Origin: Sacculina carcini
Lineage: Eukaryota; Arthropoda; Thecostraca; Sacculinidae
Assembly (NCBI GenBank): GCA_916048095.2
Contig: OU696592.1
Coordinates: 3,162,399 to 3,226,398, forward strand
Direction: 5' to 3'
Length of the DNA: 64,000 nucleotides
In this document: positions 12,244 to 26,200 of the stretch, piece by piece
Numbering within the stretch: position 1 is the first letter of the stretch
How the letters are laid out: every line of letters starts with the position of its first letter
Translations under genes and position numbers: made by a program
Notes under the pieces: model-generated
Databases searched by the model: none
Told to the model about the DNA's origin: nothing
What the model saw: the letters and a program-made list of their open reading frames with translations, nothing else

Positions 12244-13154
12244 TGTGTTATATTCTTGCATTTAGGCGCACACTTATATTATATATATACATGCTACGTT
12301 ATTCGTTAAACTGTGGAATAAATTTGATGAAAAATGTTGTAGCACGTTATTCCAAACTATTGTATGCGCGAAACATCTTTAGTGTATTGAACCATGTCCT
12401 AGGGAACCACACATAATTAAAACATATTCTTGTTTTGTGTTTAAATGTTTTGTATGTATACATAAGTCACGTTAGTATAGTTTTTGAATTGTGTACGTTC
12501 ATGTTGGCTTGTTCATATGCATCAACGTGCATGTGTATTTGATGTTCATATGTGTTGCCTATTTAGATATACTGTAATGTATTGTGCATGTGGATGTACG
12601 TGTTGCGCCCCGGTCCTCTATTCATTTAGTCGCGTGCTTTGCGGAAAAGCACAACCGTTTATACCAATCAGCTCGAGTTTATGTGGTTGTCGGACACACT
12701 TCCGGCGCGCTCCGACAACGGCATGAATCATCGGGCTATATAAGGGGGCGCAAAATGCTGAGTGAGATCATTGTTCCTGCGCACTCGCCACTCTCTCCAG
12801 CAACACTGCAAGCACATCTCCAGCTGCTCCTCTGCAATACTCGCCTCGTGTTTAATGTTTTTTCGCCGTGCTGTTTTGCCAGTCTACGCTGTACTTGTTA
12901 ATACACTGGAAAAACCCAGCTGCTTTTTCTGCACTGTAACTTATCCATGGCATCTCTTCACGCCTTTTTAAAGGCGCACTCGTTTAGCGATTACACCTCA
13001 TATGCGCCTTTATAAAGGCCAATTTTGTCAACGAATTCCGCAATTTTACGCCTTGCTAAAGGCGACTAATTGGTGAATTCTTGCGCAATCGCTGTGGCCG
13101 TGTGCAACACTCCGTGCAGCTGGTTTTTCACAACGGTTGCCATGGCTAACAACA
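12212..13154 (+). repeat. 3' LTR of gypsy-1 (943 bp)
   Basis: It begins TGTATGCGCC and ends CTAACAACA, followed by the ACAT target repeat. Differences from the 5' LTR are scattered point changes plus a 2-bp gap near 12665. Confidence 0.93.
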
Positions 13155-13499
13155 ACATAATTGCGCTGGTATTGCGCTGGTATTGCGCGTATATATACAT
13201 ATATATATATCTATATATATAAAAGAGATCCTCTGTGTGTCTGTGTGTGTGTGTGTGTGTCTGTGTGTGTGTTCGACCCTCCTTGGTCCATTTTCTATCA
13301 GCTAATATTCGGCCACCACTCAGCCTACCCGCTAACAATTTATACCATTACGTTGGAAATTTTCTTGTCTACACTTTAGATTAAATTTTAAATTTCAAAA
13401 ATGAAATCAAAAAAAGTTATAGCGGTGAAAAGACAAAATGAACCCTGAAAAATGCGAAAATTGTGGTCAATGCTCTGCCATCTACTCCTCATAAACCAG

Positions 13500-14945
13500 A
13501 AATGGTACAGCCAAACAGATTATACCACTGTGTAGAAAATTTTCTGTTCTACAAGATAGGTTATAATTCATATCCAAAAATAGAACATAAAAGATGTAAA
13601 CATGACAAAATTTCAATCTATATTCAAAATTATATTTATACTCCACGCGTCCGATTTTCTATACTTTTTTCTCTATGTATCAAAAACTAATTATCACACA
13701 ACTAAATAAATAATACCATCATGCTGGGAATTTCGTTTCCTACAACACGGTATAATTTTTAATTTTCCAAAGTGTATTAAAAAAAGTTACGGCGGTGTGA
13801 AGTCAAAATGACAAAGTCAAAAATGCAAAATTAGCACTGGAAACCGTGAATGTTTTGGTAAATATTCCCCTATCTATTCCTCATAAACCAGCAATGGTAC
13901 AGCTATAAAAATTATACTATTGTGTAGATAATTTTGTGTTCTACAAGAAAAGTTATAATTTATACCCACAAATGATACAAAAAATGTGTAAAATTTGCAA
14001 AATTGTCAAATACATCCAAAATTACCCTTGATCACCGGGCGCCTAAATTAATTCATTTTTCTACCTATTTCTCAGGAACTATTTGTCACACATTAAAATA
14101 AATTATATCATCGTGCTGGAAATTGTATTTTTTTAAATGCGGTATAATTCTTAATTTTCCAAAGTGTATTTGAAGGAAGTGACGGCGGTGTAAAGTCAAA
14201 AGGACATATTGCCAATTTGACAGCTATTATGCGCACTTGCGATTACACAGGAATATACTACTGTGTAGAGAATTTTGTGTTCTACAAGAAAAGGTGTAAT
14301 TTATACCCACAAATGATACAAAAAACGTGTAAAATTGGCAAAATTCTCAAATACATCCAAAATTACACTTGAACACCGGGTGACTACAATTTATTCATTC
14401 TTATACCCATTTCTCAGGAACTATTTGTCATACATTAAAATTAATTATACCATCGTGCTAGAACTTTTGTTTCCTACAGTACGGTATAATTATTAATTTT
14501 CCAAAGTGTATCTGAAGGAAGTTACGCCGGTGTAAAGTCAAAAGGACATATTGCCAATTTGACAGGTATTATGCGCACTTGCGATTACACAGGAATATAC
14601 TACTGTGTAGAGAATTTTGTGTTCTACAAGAAAAGCTATAATTTATACCCACAAATGATACAAAAAACGTGTAAAATTGGCAAAATTATCAAATACATCC
14701 AAAATTACACTTGAACACCGGGCGACTAAAATTAATTCATTTTTCTACTACTTCTCAGTAACTATTTGTTACACATAAAAATAAATCATACCATCGTTCT
14801 AGAAACCTTTTCTTCTACAATACGGTATAATTTGTAATTTTCCAAAGGGTATCTGAAGGAAGTTACGGCGGTGTAAAGTCAAAAGGACATTTTGCCAATT
14901 TGACAGCTATTATGCGCACTTGCGATTACACAGGAATATACACCG
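13500..14945 (+). repeat. Tandem ~341-392-bp monomers inside Helitron A
   Basis: The block TGTGTAGA..TTTTGTGTTCTAC recurs at 13529, 13921, 14262 and 14604. Each monomer also holds the segments TACCCACAAATGATAC and GGACATATTGCCAATTTGAC or close relatives. The same array lies in the copies at 19400-20420, 23540-25400 and 29160-30720, with different monomer numbers, and in reverse at 5220-5990. No coding potential. Confidence 0.85.
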
Positions 14946-16842
14946 ATTAAATTTCACTGAAGCCCAATCACAATTAAGAATGCATCATATTATCTCCAAG
15001 CATGGATGGTGTGGTTTTATTGCGTACAGTTTAATTAATGCTACACTCTACTGAATATAAAGGCTTTATTGTCCTCAATAACGTTCCGCACGACGGGCGG
15101 GTAAAATGCTATTGGGAACAAAGTAAACTACTGAATTTAACTGTGTAATTTAATTGGTTTAATTTCAAGTTGCATAAGCATAAGTTGCATAAGGATATGG
15201 GTTGCAATATCATGTAATGCCAACTTATGCTGTTTTAGCGGAAGCATTAACCTGGAATTATAGAGATGACAGAAGGTTGCATTGTTTTGATAGTGTTGTG
15301 GAAAAACATGTTTTCTAAATTGAAACTTAAATTTCACATTTAGACTTTTAGATTAGCTATAACTTTCCTGTGGGTTTGTTTTTCTTTTTCAATTTGCACT
15401 AATTTTTTTATGAATTGAATATTAATTATATTTTATGAACTGTTCCGCACGACGGGCGAATTAAATGTATCTATAAAGAGTGGGTTTAAATGATAGCGAG
15501 GTATATGATATTTTGCTAGCAGTAAATATTCTAGCGATAAAAGTAGAATAGCTCTTAAGCAAATGATTTTGGAGAATGATGTGAACCTTTAAATATATTT
15601 TGCGATCTGATGATATATGTATTAGGAATAATACGTAGCAGAATATAGATTGCATAATATAATATCGGCTGTAATATCAAGGGCTGCATTATCGATGTAA
15701 TCCAAAAAATAACAACTGTATGAATATGATGCATTAGTGGAAGCATTAACCGGGAATTATGAGATAATATGATAATGGTGTAAAATTATATCGCATTATG
15801 CAACAAATGTGAATTTAGCTACCTTACAGTTTGGTCCCGATACTATATTGGCGGGTTGAGAGAAAAGTATTGGTGGGCCGCGTGTTTGGGACCCCTGGGG
15901 TAGATAATCTCAGTCTTCTGATTACAAATTATGATCGCATCAGTATATTTTGTGATCACAAACTAATAAGTTAAATCACCTCAGACTAGGCTGAGAGCGG
16001 TCAAGATTGAATGGTTGGGTTGGGTTGGGTAGGTTTGACTCAGGTTATATTGGGTTTTAATGATAGCGGAAAATATATAAATTATAACAATAAATATTAT
16101 AGCGGTAAAAGTGAAATAGTACTTAAGCAAATGATATTGGGGAATGATGTTAAGTAATAAATATAGTTTGGAAACAGTCTGATGAAAAGATTTCATCATC
16201 TTTCATTGTTTGTTTCGTGTTTGTGTTCTGAATTATACCACACGACGGGCAGATTTATATATCAGGCGGGTTGAGGGATAATATTTGTCAAAATAAGAAC
16301 AAAAATATTCACATTTAGACTTTTCTATTGGTTAAGATATTTATAGGTTACATTTTTTGCTTTTCGATTTGTATTCATTATATTTTATGGATTTGATATG
16401 AATTTTATTGTATGAATTGTTCCGCACGACGGGTGGGTTTAAAAAGTGTTTTTAGATCATTTTTTCAAATGGTTCATTTAAAAAAAGGTTTTTTTTTTTA
16501 AAATAAAAATGTTCCGCGGGCAGCAACTATAGACAATAGAACGTTCAATTTACCCTGTAGAATTAATCCATACACAAAACCAATGGATTTGACTTCAAGA
16601 TGCAGAACGGATCGTGTTCGAGTTCTGAATTATTCAGCACGACGGGCGGGTTTAAAAATGACTCAGGCGGACTGAGGGGAAATATTGTGTCGAAATAAAA
16701 ATAATTAAACTTATAATTTTCAATTGATTAATATTTTTATGAGTGTACCCTATTTCATTTTTATTTTTCCATATTTTTTATGAATTGAATATGAATTTCA
16801 TGTTATGAATTGCTCCGCACAACTGGCGGGTTTTAATGCTGT

Positions 16843-17752
16843 ATATATACATAAAGAAGAAATTATCTGTCTGTCTGTGTATGTATGCTTGAATATGAGG
16901 TGACATAATTGCGCTGGCTCATGGTTCGCTGGTTCAATTATCAGGGGCTTCAAACGCAAACGAAGCGATGGCTCATTTTTATGAAATAAAAATGTCCCGC
17001 GGGCAGCAATAAAACGTTCAATTTCACCGTATAGAATGAATTCATATACAAAACTAATGGATTTGACTTCAAGAACCAGAACGGATGGTGTTCGAGTTCT
17101 GAATTTTTCCTCACGTCGGGCGGGTTTAAATATGAGGCGGGTTGAGTGAAAATATTTTGTCAAAATAAAATTAAAAATAATGAAATTTAGACTTTTTAAT
17201 TGATTAAGGTCTTCATGAGTTTGCCTTATTTATTTTTAATTTGCAATATTTGTATGAATTGTTCCGCACAACGGGCGGGTTTTAATGCGGTTTTAATGCT
17301 ATATATATACATAAAGAAGAAATTATCTGTCTGTCTGTGTATGTATGCTTGAATATGAGGTGACATAATTGCGCTGGTTCATGGTTCGCTGGTTCAATGA
17401 TCAGGGGCTTCAAACGCAAACGAAGCGATGGCTCATTTTTATGAAATAAAAATGTCCCGCGGGCAGCAATAAAACGTTCAATTTCACCGTGTAGAATGAA
17501 TTCATATACAAAACTAATGGATTTGACTTCAAGAACCAGAACGGATGGTGTTCGAGTTCTGAATTATTCCGCACGTCGGCCGGGTTTAAATATGAGGCGG
17601 GCTGAGTGAAAATATTTTGTCAAAATTTAAATTACAAATAATGAAATTTAGACTTTTTAATTGATTAAGGTTTTTATGAGTTTGCCTTATTTATTTTTAA
17701 TTTGCAATATTTTTATGAATTCTTCCGCGCAACGGGCGGGTTTTAATGCTAG
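16843..17752 (+). repeat. Two tandem copies of a 460-bp short Helitron variant
   Basis: The unit starts TATATATACATAAAGAAG and ends at the GGGCGGGTTTTAATGC hairpin. The second copy is shifted by 460 bp and is nearly identical to the first (landmarks near 16850/17310, 16921/17381 and 17113/17573). Copy C has this unit once near 27290-27735, so the doubling is local. Confidence 0.75.
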
Positions 17753-17775
17753 TCTATATATATAAAAGAGATCCT

Positions 17776-17812
<37 letters not shown>

Positions 17813-18107
17813 CCATCCTCCTTGGTCACATTTTCAGCAAGCTGCTACTCGGTAACCACTTGGCGTACCCGCCAACAATTTATACCATTACGCTGGAAAT
17901 TTTGTTGTCTACACGATGGGATAAATTTAAAATTTTAAAAATAAAACCAAAAAAAGTTATCGCGGTGAAAAGACAAAATGAACCCTGAAAAATGCGAAAA
18001 TTTTGGTCAATATTCCTACATCTACGCCTTATAAACCAGAAATGGTACAGTAATACAGATTATACCACTGTGTAGAGAATTTTCTGTTCTACAAGATAGG
18101 TTATAAT

Positions 18108-19379
18108 TAGGGCTGTCAAAAAAGTAACCTAAAAATCAGAAAAAAGTAACTTTATTTTCGAGAAAAAGTAACCTAAAAAAGTAACCTAAAAATAACCTGA
18201 GTTTTAATGTTATTATTACTTTTGCATCGCTATATCACATGTTTATCACGCCTTTGCTGATTAGTGCGCTATAGGAAATAAACGGTTTGTTTGTGAACCT
18301 AAAAAGTAACCTAATAGCAAATATAAAAGTAGCCTAAAATAACCTAACCTTCGTAAAATTAACCTCCTTCAAAAAAGGGCAATTTTTTGCAGTTATGAAG
18401 GAAGAAAATACACCAGTCCTTCTTTTTTTATCATCTTTCCATTTCCTATTTTCCACCCTTTCTCCGATCTGGTACCATTCTTACAACAAATCACCAAAAA
18501 GTGACTCAATATTATTTGGCTAACATCGTAAAATGGAGCATAACCATCAAAATGAAATTTAAAGTGGAAAGCTAGTATAAAAGTGAAATACACTAATTGC
18601 AAATGTAAATATGTTTTATTAATGGTCGCAATAATGTTCTTTATATTGTTTCGATGGAACTTTTTATCAAATAGCACGTACTACAGCTTTTATATTAGTG
18701 TGAGCGTAAACACTGCATGTGTGAATGCCCCCCGTCCTCCCATATGTAGCACCCTGTGCACACAGTCTTATAAATGCCAAACGTGGGAAAATGGCGCTAT
18801 CTCACGCCCTGAAAATCACGTGCTAATTCCTGTTCAAGGAAATGCGTACTGTCAAGTGCTACAGTCCAGTATCTGGTATAGAGAGCTCACACATCGTACT
18901 ATACCACGCTCCAAACATCTCACGACACCCTCCGGTTCGTGGACATTTCCTAAAATGGAATTACACTATCCTGCGTACCCAAAAACGTATAAATATCGAG
19001 TAGCACGGATATTAAGGTGAATATCAATTGCTAAATCCTAACAGAAGAAATGTTGACATTTCTTGATCTTCAGACCTGATATGCCATCTCTTTTCCTATT
19101 TTTTCCTCATATATACCGTTTAGTGCCTCTTATCTGCAAAAAGTCACCAAACTTCGTGGTAAAGTGACCTAATAACAAGAAAAATAACAAAAGGTAACCT
19201 GACGATAAAAAAGTAACCTAAAAGCTAAAAAAGTAACCTAACGATGAAAAAGTAACTTTTGGTAACCTAATAACTTTTTTAATAATTATCGTACACAACT
19301 TTTTCATGCAGTTTTAGGTAGCTTATGAAAAAGTGACCTTTAGGTGAAAAAGTAACTTTATTAACTTTTGACAGCCCTA
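18108..19379 (+). mobile_element. hAT-type MITE with 8-bp target duplication (1.27 kb)
   Basis: The ends are inverted copies beginning TAGGGCTGTCAAAA. The 8-bp sequence GTTATAAT stands on both sides (18100-18107 and 19380-19387), and the uninterrupted GATAGGTTATAATTCATATCC is seen at 13555 and 23593. Inside each end are many short AAAAAGTAACCTAA motifs in both orientations, as in subterminal transposase sites of hAT elements. The longest frame (18583-19020, 145 codons) shows no transposase motif. A 3' fragment of a second copy lies at 59893-60281. Confidence 0.88.
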
Positions 19380-21595
19380 GTTATAATTCATATCCAAAAA
19401 TAGAACATAAAAGATGTAAACATGACAAAATTTCAATCTATATTCAAAATTATATTTAAACTCCACGCGTCCGATTTTCTATACTTTTTTCTCTATCCAT
19501 CAAGAACTAATTATCACACATCTAAATAAATAATACCATCATGCTGGAAATTTTTTTTTGCTACAACACGGTATAATTTTTAATTTTCCAAAGTGTATTA
19601 AAAAAAAGTTACGGCGGTGTGAAGTGTAAATGACAAAGTCAAAAAGGCATAATTATCGCACAAAAACGTGAATATTTTGGTCAATATTCCGCTATCTATT
19701 CCTCATAAATCAGCAATGGTACAGCTATAAAAATTATACAATTGTGTAGATAATTTTGTGTTCTACAAGAAAAGTTATAATTTATACCCACAAATGATAC
19801 AAAAAATGTGTAAAATTGGCAAAATTGTCAAATACATCCAAAATTACTCTTGATCACCGGGCGCCTAAATTAATTCATTTTTCTACCTATTTCTCAGGAA
19901 CTATTTGTCACACATTAAAAAAAATTATATCATCGTGCTGGAAATTGTATTCTTTTAAATGCGGTATAATTTTTAATTTTCCAAAGTGTATCTGAAGGAA
20001 GTTACGGCGGTGTAAATTCAAAAGGACATATTGCCAATTTGACAGCTATTATGCGCACTTGCGATTACACAGGAATACACTACTGTGTAGAGAATTTCGT
20101 GTTCTACAAGAAAAGGTATAATTTATACCCACAAATGATACAAAAAACGTGTAAAATTGGCAAAATTCTCAAATGCATCCAAAATTACACTTGAACACTG
20201 GGTGACTAAAATTAATTCATTTTTCTACTATTTCTCAGTAACTATTTGTTATACATAAAAATAAATTATACCATCGTGCTAGAAATATTGTTTTCTACAA
20301 TACGGTATAATTTGTAATTTTCCAAAGGGTATCTGAAGGAAGTTACGGCGGTATAAAGTCAAAAGGACATATTGCCAATTTGACAGCTATTATGCGCACT
20401 TGCGATTACACAGGAATATACACCGATTAAATTTCACTGAAGCCCAATCACAATTAAGAATGCATCATATTATCTCCAAGCATGGATGGTGTGGTTTTAT
20501 TGCGTACAGTTTAATTAATGCTACACTATACTGAATATAAAGGCTTTATTGTCCTCAATAACGTTCCGCACGACGGGCGGGTAAAATGCTATTGGGAACA
20601 AAGTAAACTACTGAATTTAACTGTGTAATTTAATTGGTTTAATTTCAAGTTGCATAAGCATAAGTTGCATAAGGATATGGGCTGCAATATCATGTAATGC
20701 CAACTTATGCTGTTTTAGCGGAAGCATTAACCTGGAATTATAGAGATGACAGAAGGTTGCATTGTTTTGATAGTGTTACACTTCTGAATTACTACACACG
20801 AAGGACGGGTGTGAATTTGAGCAGTGCTGAGGGAAAAACATCGTCAATAATTAAAACAAGAATTTACAAATTTGACTTTTTCTATTATTCGTTTTTCATC
20901 AATTTTCCTTGTGATTGTTTCGTGTTTGAGTTCTGAATTATTCCGCACGACGGGCAGCTTTAAATATGAGGCGGGTTGTGGAAAAACATGTTTTCTAAAT
21001 TGAAACATAAATTTCACATTTAGACTTTTATATTGGCTAAAACTTTCCTATGGGTTTGTTTTTCTTTTTCAATTTGCACTAATTTTTTATGAATTGAGTA
21101 TTAATTATACTTTATGAACTGTTCCGCACGACGGGCGAATTAAATGTATCTATAAAGAGTGGGTTTACATGATAGCGAGGTATATGATATTTTGCTAGCA
21201 GTAAATATTCTAGCGATAAAAGTAGAATAGCTCTTAAGCAAATGATTTTGGAGAATGATGTGAACCTTTAAATATATTTTGCGATCTGATGATATATGTA
21301 TTAGGAACAATACGTAGTAGAATATAGATTGCATAATATAATATCGGCTGTAATATCAAGGGCTGTAATATCGGTGTAATCCAAAAAATAACAACTGTAT
21401 GAATATGATGCATTAGTGGAAGCATTAACCGGGAATTATGAGATAATATTATGGAAAAAATTCATTTATATACTAAAAAAATTCATTGTTGTTTTGTGTT
21501 TTCATTTCGAAATTATTCCTGACAACGGGCGGGCTCAAGTATGAAGCGGGTTGACTGAATAATATGTGGTCAATTATTAGAATAAGAATATGCAA

Positions 21596-21972
21596 ATTCA
21601 GAACAGGAATTTTCAATTGGTATAGATTTTACAATTTAGAGTTTTCTATTAGACTGGCTGTTTGCATGTAAATATGTATTACTTTTGTTTTATTAGTTGT
21701 TAAATGTTATATGTTATATATATAATATGTTATATATATATTAAATGTTATATGTTATATATATATGTTATGTTAAATATTAAATTCAGAACAGGAATTT
21801 TCTATTGGTATAGATTTTACAATTTAGAGTTTTCTTTTAGACTGGCTGTTTGCATGTAAATATGTATTACTTTTGTTTTATTAGTTGTTAAATGTTATAT
21901 GTTATATATATAATATGTTATATATATATTTAATGTTATATGTTATATATATATGTTATGTTAAATATTAAA
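21596..21972 (+). repeat. 188-bp direct tandem duplication
   Basis: A stretch starting ATTCAGAACAGGAATTTT and running through TTATATATATA blocks occurs twice with a 188-bp shift and few differences. It is present in copy B only. Confidence 0.8.
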
Positions 21973-23057
21973 TGTTACCGTGTAGAATGAGTTCATATAC
22001 AAAACTCACGGGCTTGACTTCAAGATCCAGACTCACTAATGAAAATGTGTATTAAATGGTGTATAATTAAATCACATTATATAATAAATGTGATTTAACC
22101 AGTCTTTCAATTTGCCCCCTGGCGTAAATAATCTCAAACTTCTGATTAGAAATTATGATTGAATCGGTTCATTTTGTGATCACAAACTAATAAGTTGGAT
22201 CACCTCAGATTAGGCTGGGTTAGGTCAAGATGGGGTGGTTGGGTTGGGTTGGGTAGGTTTGACTCAGGTTATATTGTGTTTTAATGATAGCGGGAAATAT
22301 ATAAGTTTAAGCAATACATATTATAGCGGTAAAAGTAAAATAGTACTTAAGCAAATGATGTTGGGGAATGATGTTAAGTAATAAATATAGTTTGGAAGCA
22401 TTCTGATGAAAAGATTTCATCATCTTTCATTGTTTGTTTCGTGTTTGTGTTATGAAGTATACCACACGACGGGCAGATTTATATATCAGGCGGCTTGAGG
22501 GATAATATTTGTCAAAAATTAAACAAAAATATTCACATTTAGACTTTTCTATTGGTCAAGATATTTATAGCTTACATTTTTTGCTTTTAAATTTGTATTC
22601 ATTATATTTTATGGATTTGATATGAATTTTATTGTATGAATTGTTCCGCACGACGGGCGGGCTTAAAAAAAAAGTGTTTTTATTTCATTTTTTCAAATGG
22701 TTCATTTAAAAATATGTAATTTTTTTAAATAAAAATGATCCGCGGGCAGCAACTATAGACAATAGAACGTTCAATTTCCCCTGTAGAATTAATCCATACA
22801 CAAACCAATGAATTTTACTTCAAGATCCAGAACGGATCGTGTTCTAGCTCTGAATTATTCAACACGACGGGCGGGTTTAAAAATGACTCAGGCGGACTGA
22901 GGGGAATATGTTGTGGAAATAAAAATAATTAAACTTATAATTTTCAATTGATAAATATTTTATGAGTGTATCCTATTGCATTTTTAATTTTCCATATTTT
23001 TTTATGAATTGAATATGAATTTCATGTTATGAATTTCTCCGCACAACGGGCGGGTAT

Positions 23058-23247
23058 TAATGCCATATATATACATAAAGAAGAAATTATCTGTCTGTCT
23101 GTGTATGTAAGCTTGAATATGAGGTGACATAATTGCGCTGGTTCAATGGTATATATATATATATATACATAAAGAAGAAATTATCTGTCTGTCTGTGTAT
23201 GTATGCTTGAATATGAGGTGACATAATTGCGCAGGTTCAATGGTATA
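23058..23247 (+). repeat. Two short Helitron 5'-end fragments in tandem
   Basis: The block TACATAAAGAAGAAATTATC through GACATAATTGCGC..GGTTCAATGG occurs at about 23068-23147 and again at 23164-23244, just before copy C. Confidence 0.7.
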
Positions 23248-26200
23248 TCTATATATATAAAAGAGATCCTCTGTGTGTCTGTGTGTGTGTGTGTGTGTCT
23301 GTGTGTGTGTTCGACCCTCCTTGGTCCATTTTCTATCAGCTAATATTCGGCCACCACTCAGCCTACCCGCTAACAATTTATACCATTACGTTGGAAATTT
23401 TCTTGTCTACACTTTAGATTAAATTTTAAATTTCAAAAATGAAATCAAAAAAAGTTATAGCGGTGAAAAGACAAAATGAACCCTGAAAAATGCGAAAATT
23501 GTGGTCAATGCTCTGCCATCTACTCCTCATAAACCAGAAATGGTACAGCCAAACAGATTATACCACTGTGTAGAAAATTTTCTGTTCTACAAGATAGGTT
23601 ATAATTCATATCCAAAAATAGAACATAAAAGATGTAAACATGACAAAATTTCAATCTATATTCAAAATTATATTTATACTCCACGCGTCCGATTTTCTAT
23701 ACTTTTTTCTCTATGTATCAAAAACTAATTATCACACAACTAAATAAATAATACCATCATGCTGGGAATTTCGTTTCCTACAACACGGTATAATTTTTAA
23801 TTTTCCAAAGTGTATTAAAAAAAAGTTACGGCGGTGTGAAGTCAAAATGACAAAGTCAAAAATGCAAAATTAGCACTGGAAACCGTGAATGTTTTGGTAA
23901 ATATTCCCCTATCTATTCCTCATAAACCAGCAATGGTACAGCTATAAAAATTATACTATTGTGTAGATAATTTTGTGTTCTACAAGAAAAGTTATAATTT
24001 ATACCCACAAATGATACAAAAAATGTGTAAAATTTGCAAAATTGTCAAATACATCCAAAATTACCCTTGATCACCGGGCGCCTAAATTAATTCATTTTTC
24101 TACCTATTTCTCAGGAACTATTTGTCACACATTAAAATAAATTATATCATCGTGCTGGAAATTGTATTTTTTTAAATGCGGTATAATTCTTAATTTTCCA
24201 AAGTGTATTTGAAGGAAGTGACGGCGGTGTAAAGTCAAAAGGACATATTGCCAATTTGACAGCTATTATGCGCACTTGCGATTACACAGGAATATACTAC
24301 TGTGTAGAGAATTTTGTGTTCTACAAGAAAAGGTGTAATTTATACCCACAAATGATACAAAAAACGTGTAAAATTGGCAAAATTCTCAAATACATCCAAA
24401 ATTACACTTGAACACCGGGTGACTACAATTTATTCATTCTTATACCCATTTCTCAGGAACTATTTGTTATACATTAAAATTAATTATACCATCGTGCTAG
24501 AAATTTTGTTTCCTACAGTACGGTATAATTATTAATTTTCCAAAGTGTATCTGAAGGAAGTTACGCCGGTGTAAAGTCAAAAGGACATATTGCCAATTTG
24601 ACAGGTATTATGCGCACTTGCGATTACACAGGAATATACTACTGTGTAGAGAATTTTGTGTTCTACAAGAAAAGCTATAATTTATACCCACAAATGATAC
24701 AAAAAACGTGTAAAATTGGCAAAATTCTCAAATACATCCAAAATTACACTTGAACACCGGGCGACTAAAATTTATTCATTTTTCTACCCATTTCTCAGGA
24801 ACTGTTTGTCACACCTTAAAATTAATTATACCATCGTGCTAGAAATTTTGTTTCCTACAGTACGGTATAATTATTAATTTTCCAAAGTGTATCTGAACGA
24901 CGTTACGACGGTGTAAGGTCAAAATGTCATGTTGCCAATTTGACAGCTATTATGCGTACTTGCGATTACACATGAATATACACTGATTAAATTTCACTGA
25001 AGTCCAATCACAATTTACGCACTTGCGCTTACACAGGAATATACTACTGTGTAGAGAATTTTGTGTTCTACAAGATAAGCTATAATTTATACCCACAAAT
25101 GATCCAAAAACGTGTAAAATTGGCAAAATTCTCAAATACATCCAAAATTACACTTGAACACCGGGCGACTAAAATTAATTCATTTTTCTACTATTTCTCA
25201 GTAACTATTTGTTACACATAAAAATAAATCATACCATCGTTCTAGAAACCTTTTCTTCTACAATACGGTATAATTTGTAATTTTCCAAAGGGTATCTGAA
25301 GGAAGTTACGGCGGTGTAAAGTCAAAAGGACATATTGCCAATTTGACAGCTATTATGCGCACTTGCGATTACACAGGAATATACACCGATTAAATTTCAC
25401 TGAAGCCCAATCACAATTAAGAATGCATCATATTATCTCCAAGCATGGATGGTGTGGTTTTATTGCGTACAGTTTAATTAATGCTACACTCTACTGAATA
25501 TAAAGGCTTTATTGTCCTCAATAACGTTCCGCACGACGGGCGGGTAAAATGCTATTGGGAACAAAGTAAACTACTGAATTTAACTGTGTAATTTAATTGG
25601 TTTAATTTCAAGTTGCATAAGCATAAGTTGCATAAGGATATGGGTTGCAATATCATGTAATGCCAACTTATGCTGTTTTAGCGGAAGCATTAACCTGGAA
25701 TTATAGAGATGACAGAAGGTTGCATTGTTTTGATAGTGTTGTGGAAAAACATGTTTTCTAAATTGAAACATAAATTTCACATTTAGACTTTTAGATTAGC
25801 TATAACTTTCCTGTGGGTTTGTTTTTCTTTTTCAATTTGCACTAATTTTTTTATGAATTGAATATTAATTATATTTTATGAACTGTTCCGCACGACGGGC
25901 GAATTAAATGTATCTATAAAGAGTGGGTTTAAATGATAGCGAGGTATATGATATTTTGCTAGCAGTAAATATTCTAGCGATAAAAGTAGAATAGCTCTTA
26001 AGCAAATGATTTTGGAGAATGATGTGAACCTTTAAATATATTTTGCGATCTGATGATATATGTATTAGGAATAATACGTAGCAGAATATAGATTGCATAA
26101 TATAATATCGGCTGTAATATCAAGGGCTGCATTATCGATGTAATCCAAAAAATAACAACTGTATGAATATGATGCATTAGTGGAAGCATTAACCGGGAAT

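Larger units (their letters stand above)
7103..13154 (+). mobile_element. Ty3/gypsy LTR retrotransposon, gypsy-1, full length but decayed
   Basis: It has two LTRs (7103-8047 and 12212-13154), a primer site after the 5' LTR, gag and pol reading frames, and a purine tract before the 3' LTR. The 4-bp repeat ACAT lies on both sides (7099-7102 and 13155-13158). The interrupted sequence GAGGTGACATAATTGCG occurs uninterrupted at 16898 and 17360, which proves the insertion. By eye the LTRs differ at about 17 positions and by one 2-bp indel, near 2%. A gag frameshift and a pol stop codon show the copy is inactive. Its target was a short Helitron variant (7037-7102 and 13159-13209). Confidence 0.95.
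13210..17752 (+). mobile_element. Helitron copy A, 4.5 kb, complete ends
   Basis: It begins TCTATATATATAAAAGAG after an A (13210) and ends with hairpin CCGCGCAACGGGCGG, TTTTAATG and CTAG (17749-17752) before T. Contents in order are a CT/TG-rich leader, a block of roughly 340-390-bp tandem monomers (13500-14950), and then AT-rich modules that each finish in a GGGCGGG-type hairpin. From 13210 to about 17290 it is nearly identical to copy C, apart from one extra monomer there. No Rep/helicase frame is present, so it depends on another element for movement. Confidence 0.85.
17753..23057 (+). mobile_element. Helitron copy B, interrupted by a hAT element
   Basis: Its TC start at 17753 directly follows the CTAG end of copy A with no base between. 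It carries the same leader, monomer array and hairpin modules as copies A and C. The hAT MITE at 18108-19379 interrupts it. The right end is less clear: the last hairpin module near 23040 is followed by GTATTAATGCCAT rather than CTAG, so the end may be mutated. Identity to A and C is visibly lower than that between A and C. Confidence 0.65.

Noticed and set aside
7103-13154. Endogenous retrovirus with envelope gene
   Set aside because: No frame follows integrase before the 3' LTR; it is a plain Ty3/gypsy retrotransposon.
13500-14945. CRISPR-like or centromeric satellite array
   Set aside because: Monomers are 340-400 bp, few, and bounded by Helitron ends; no spacers of constant size.
18583-19020. 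145-codon frame as a possible hAT transposase
   Set aside because: No dimerisation domain, BED finger or catalytic motif could be seen; kept only as MITE filler.
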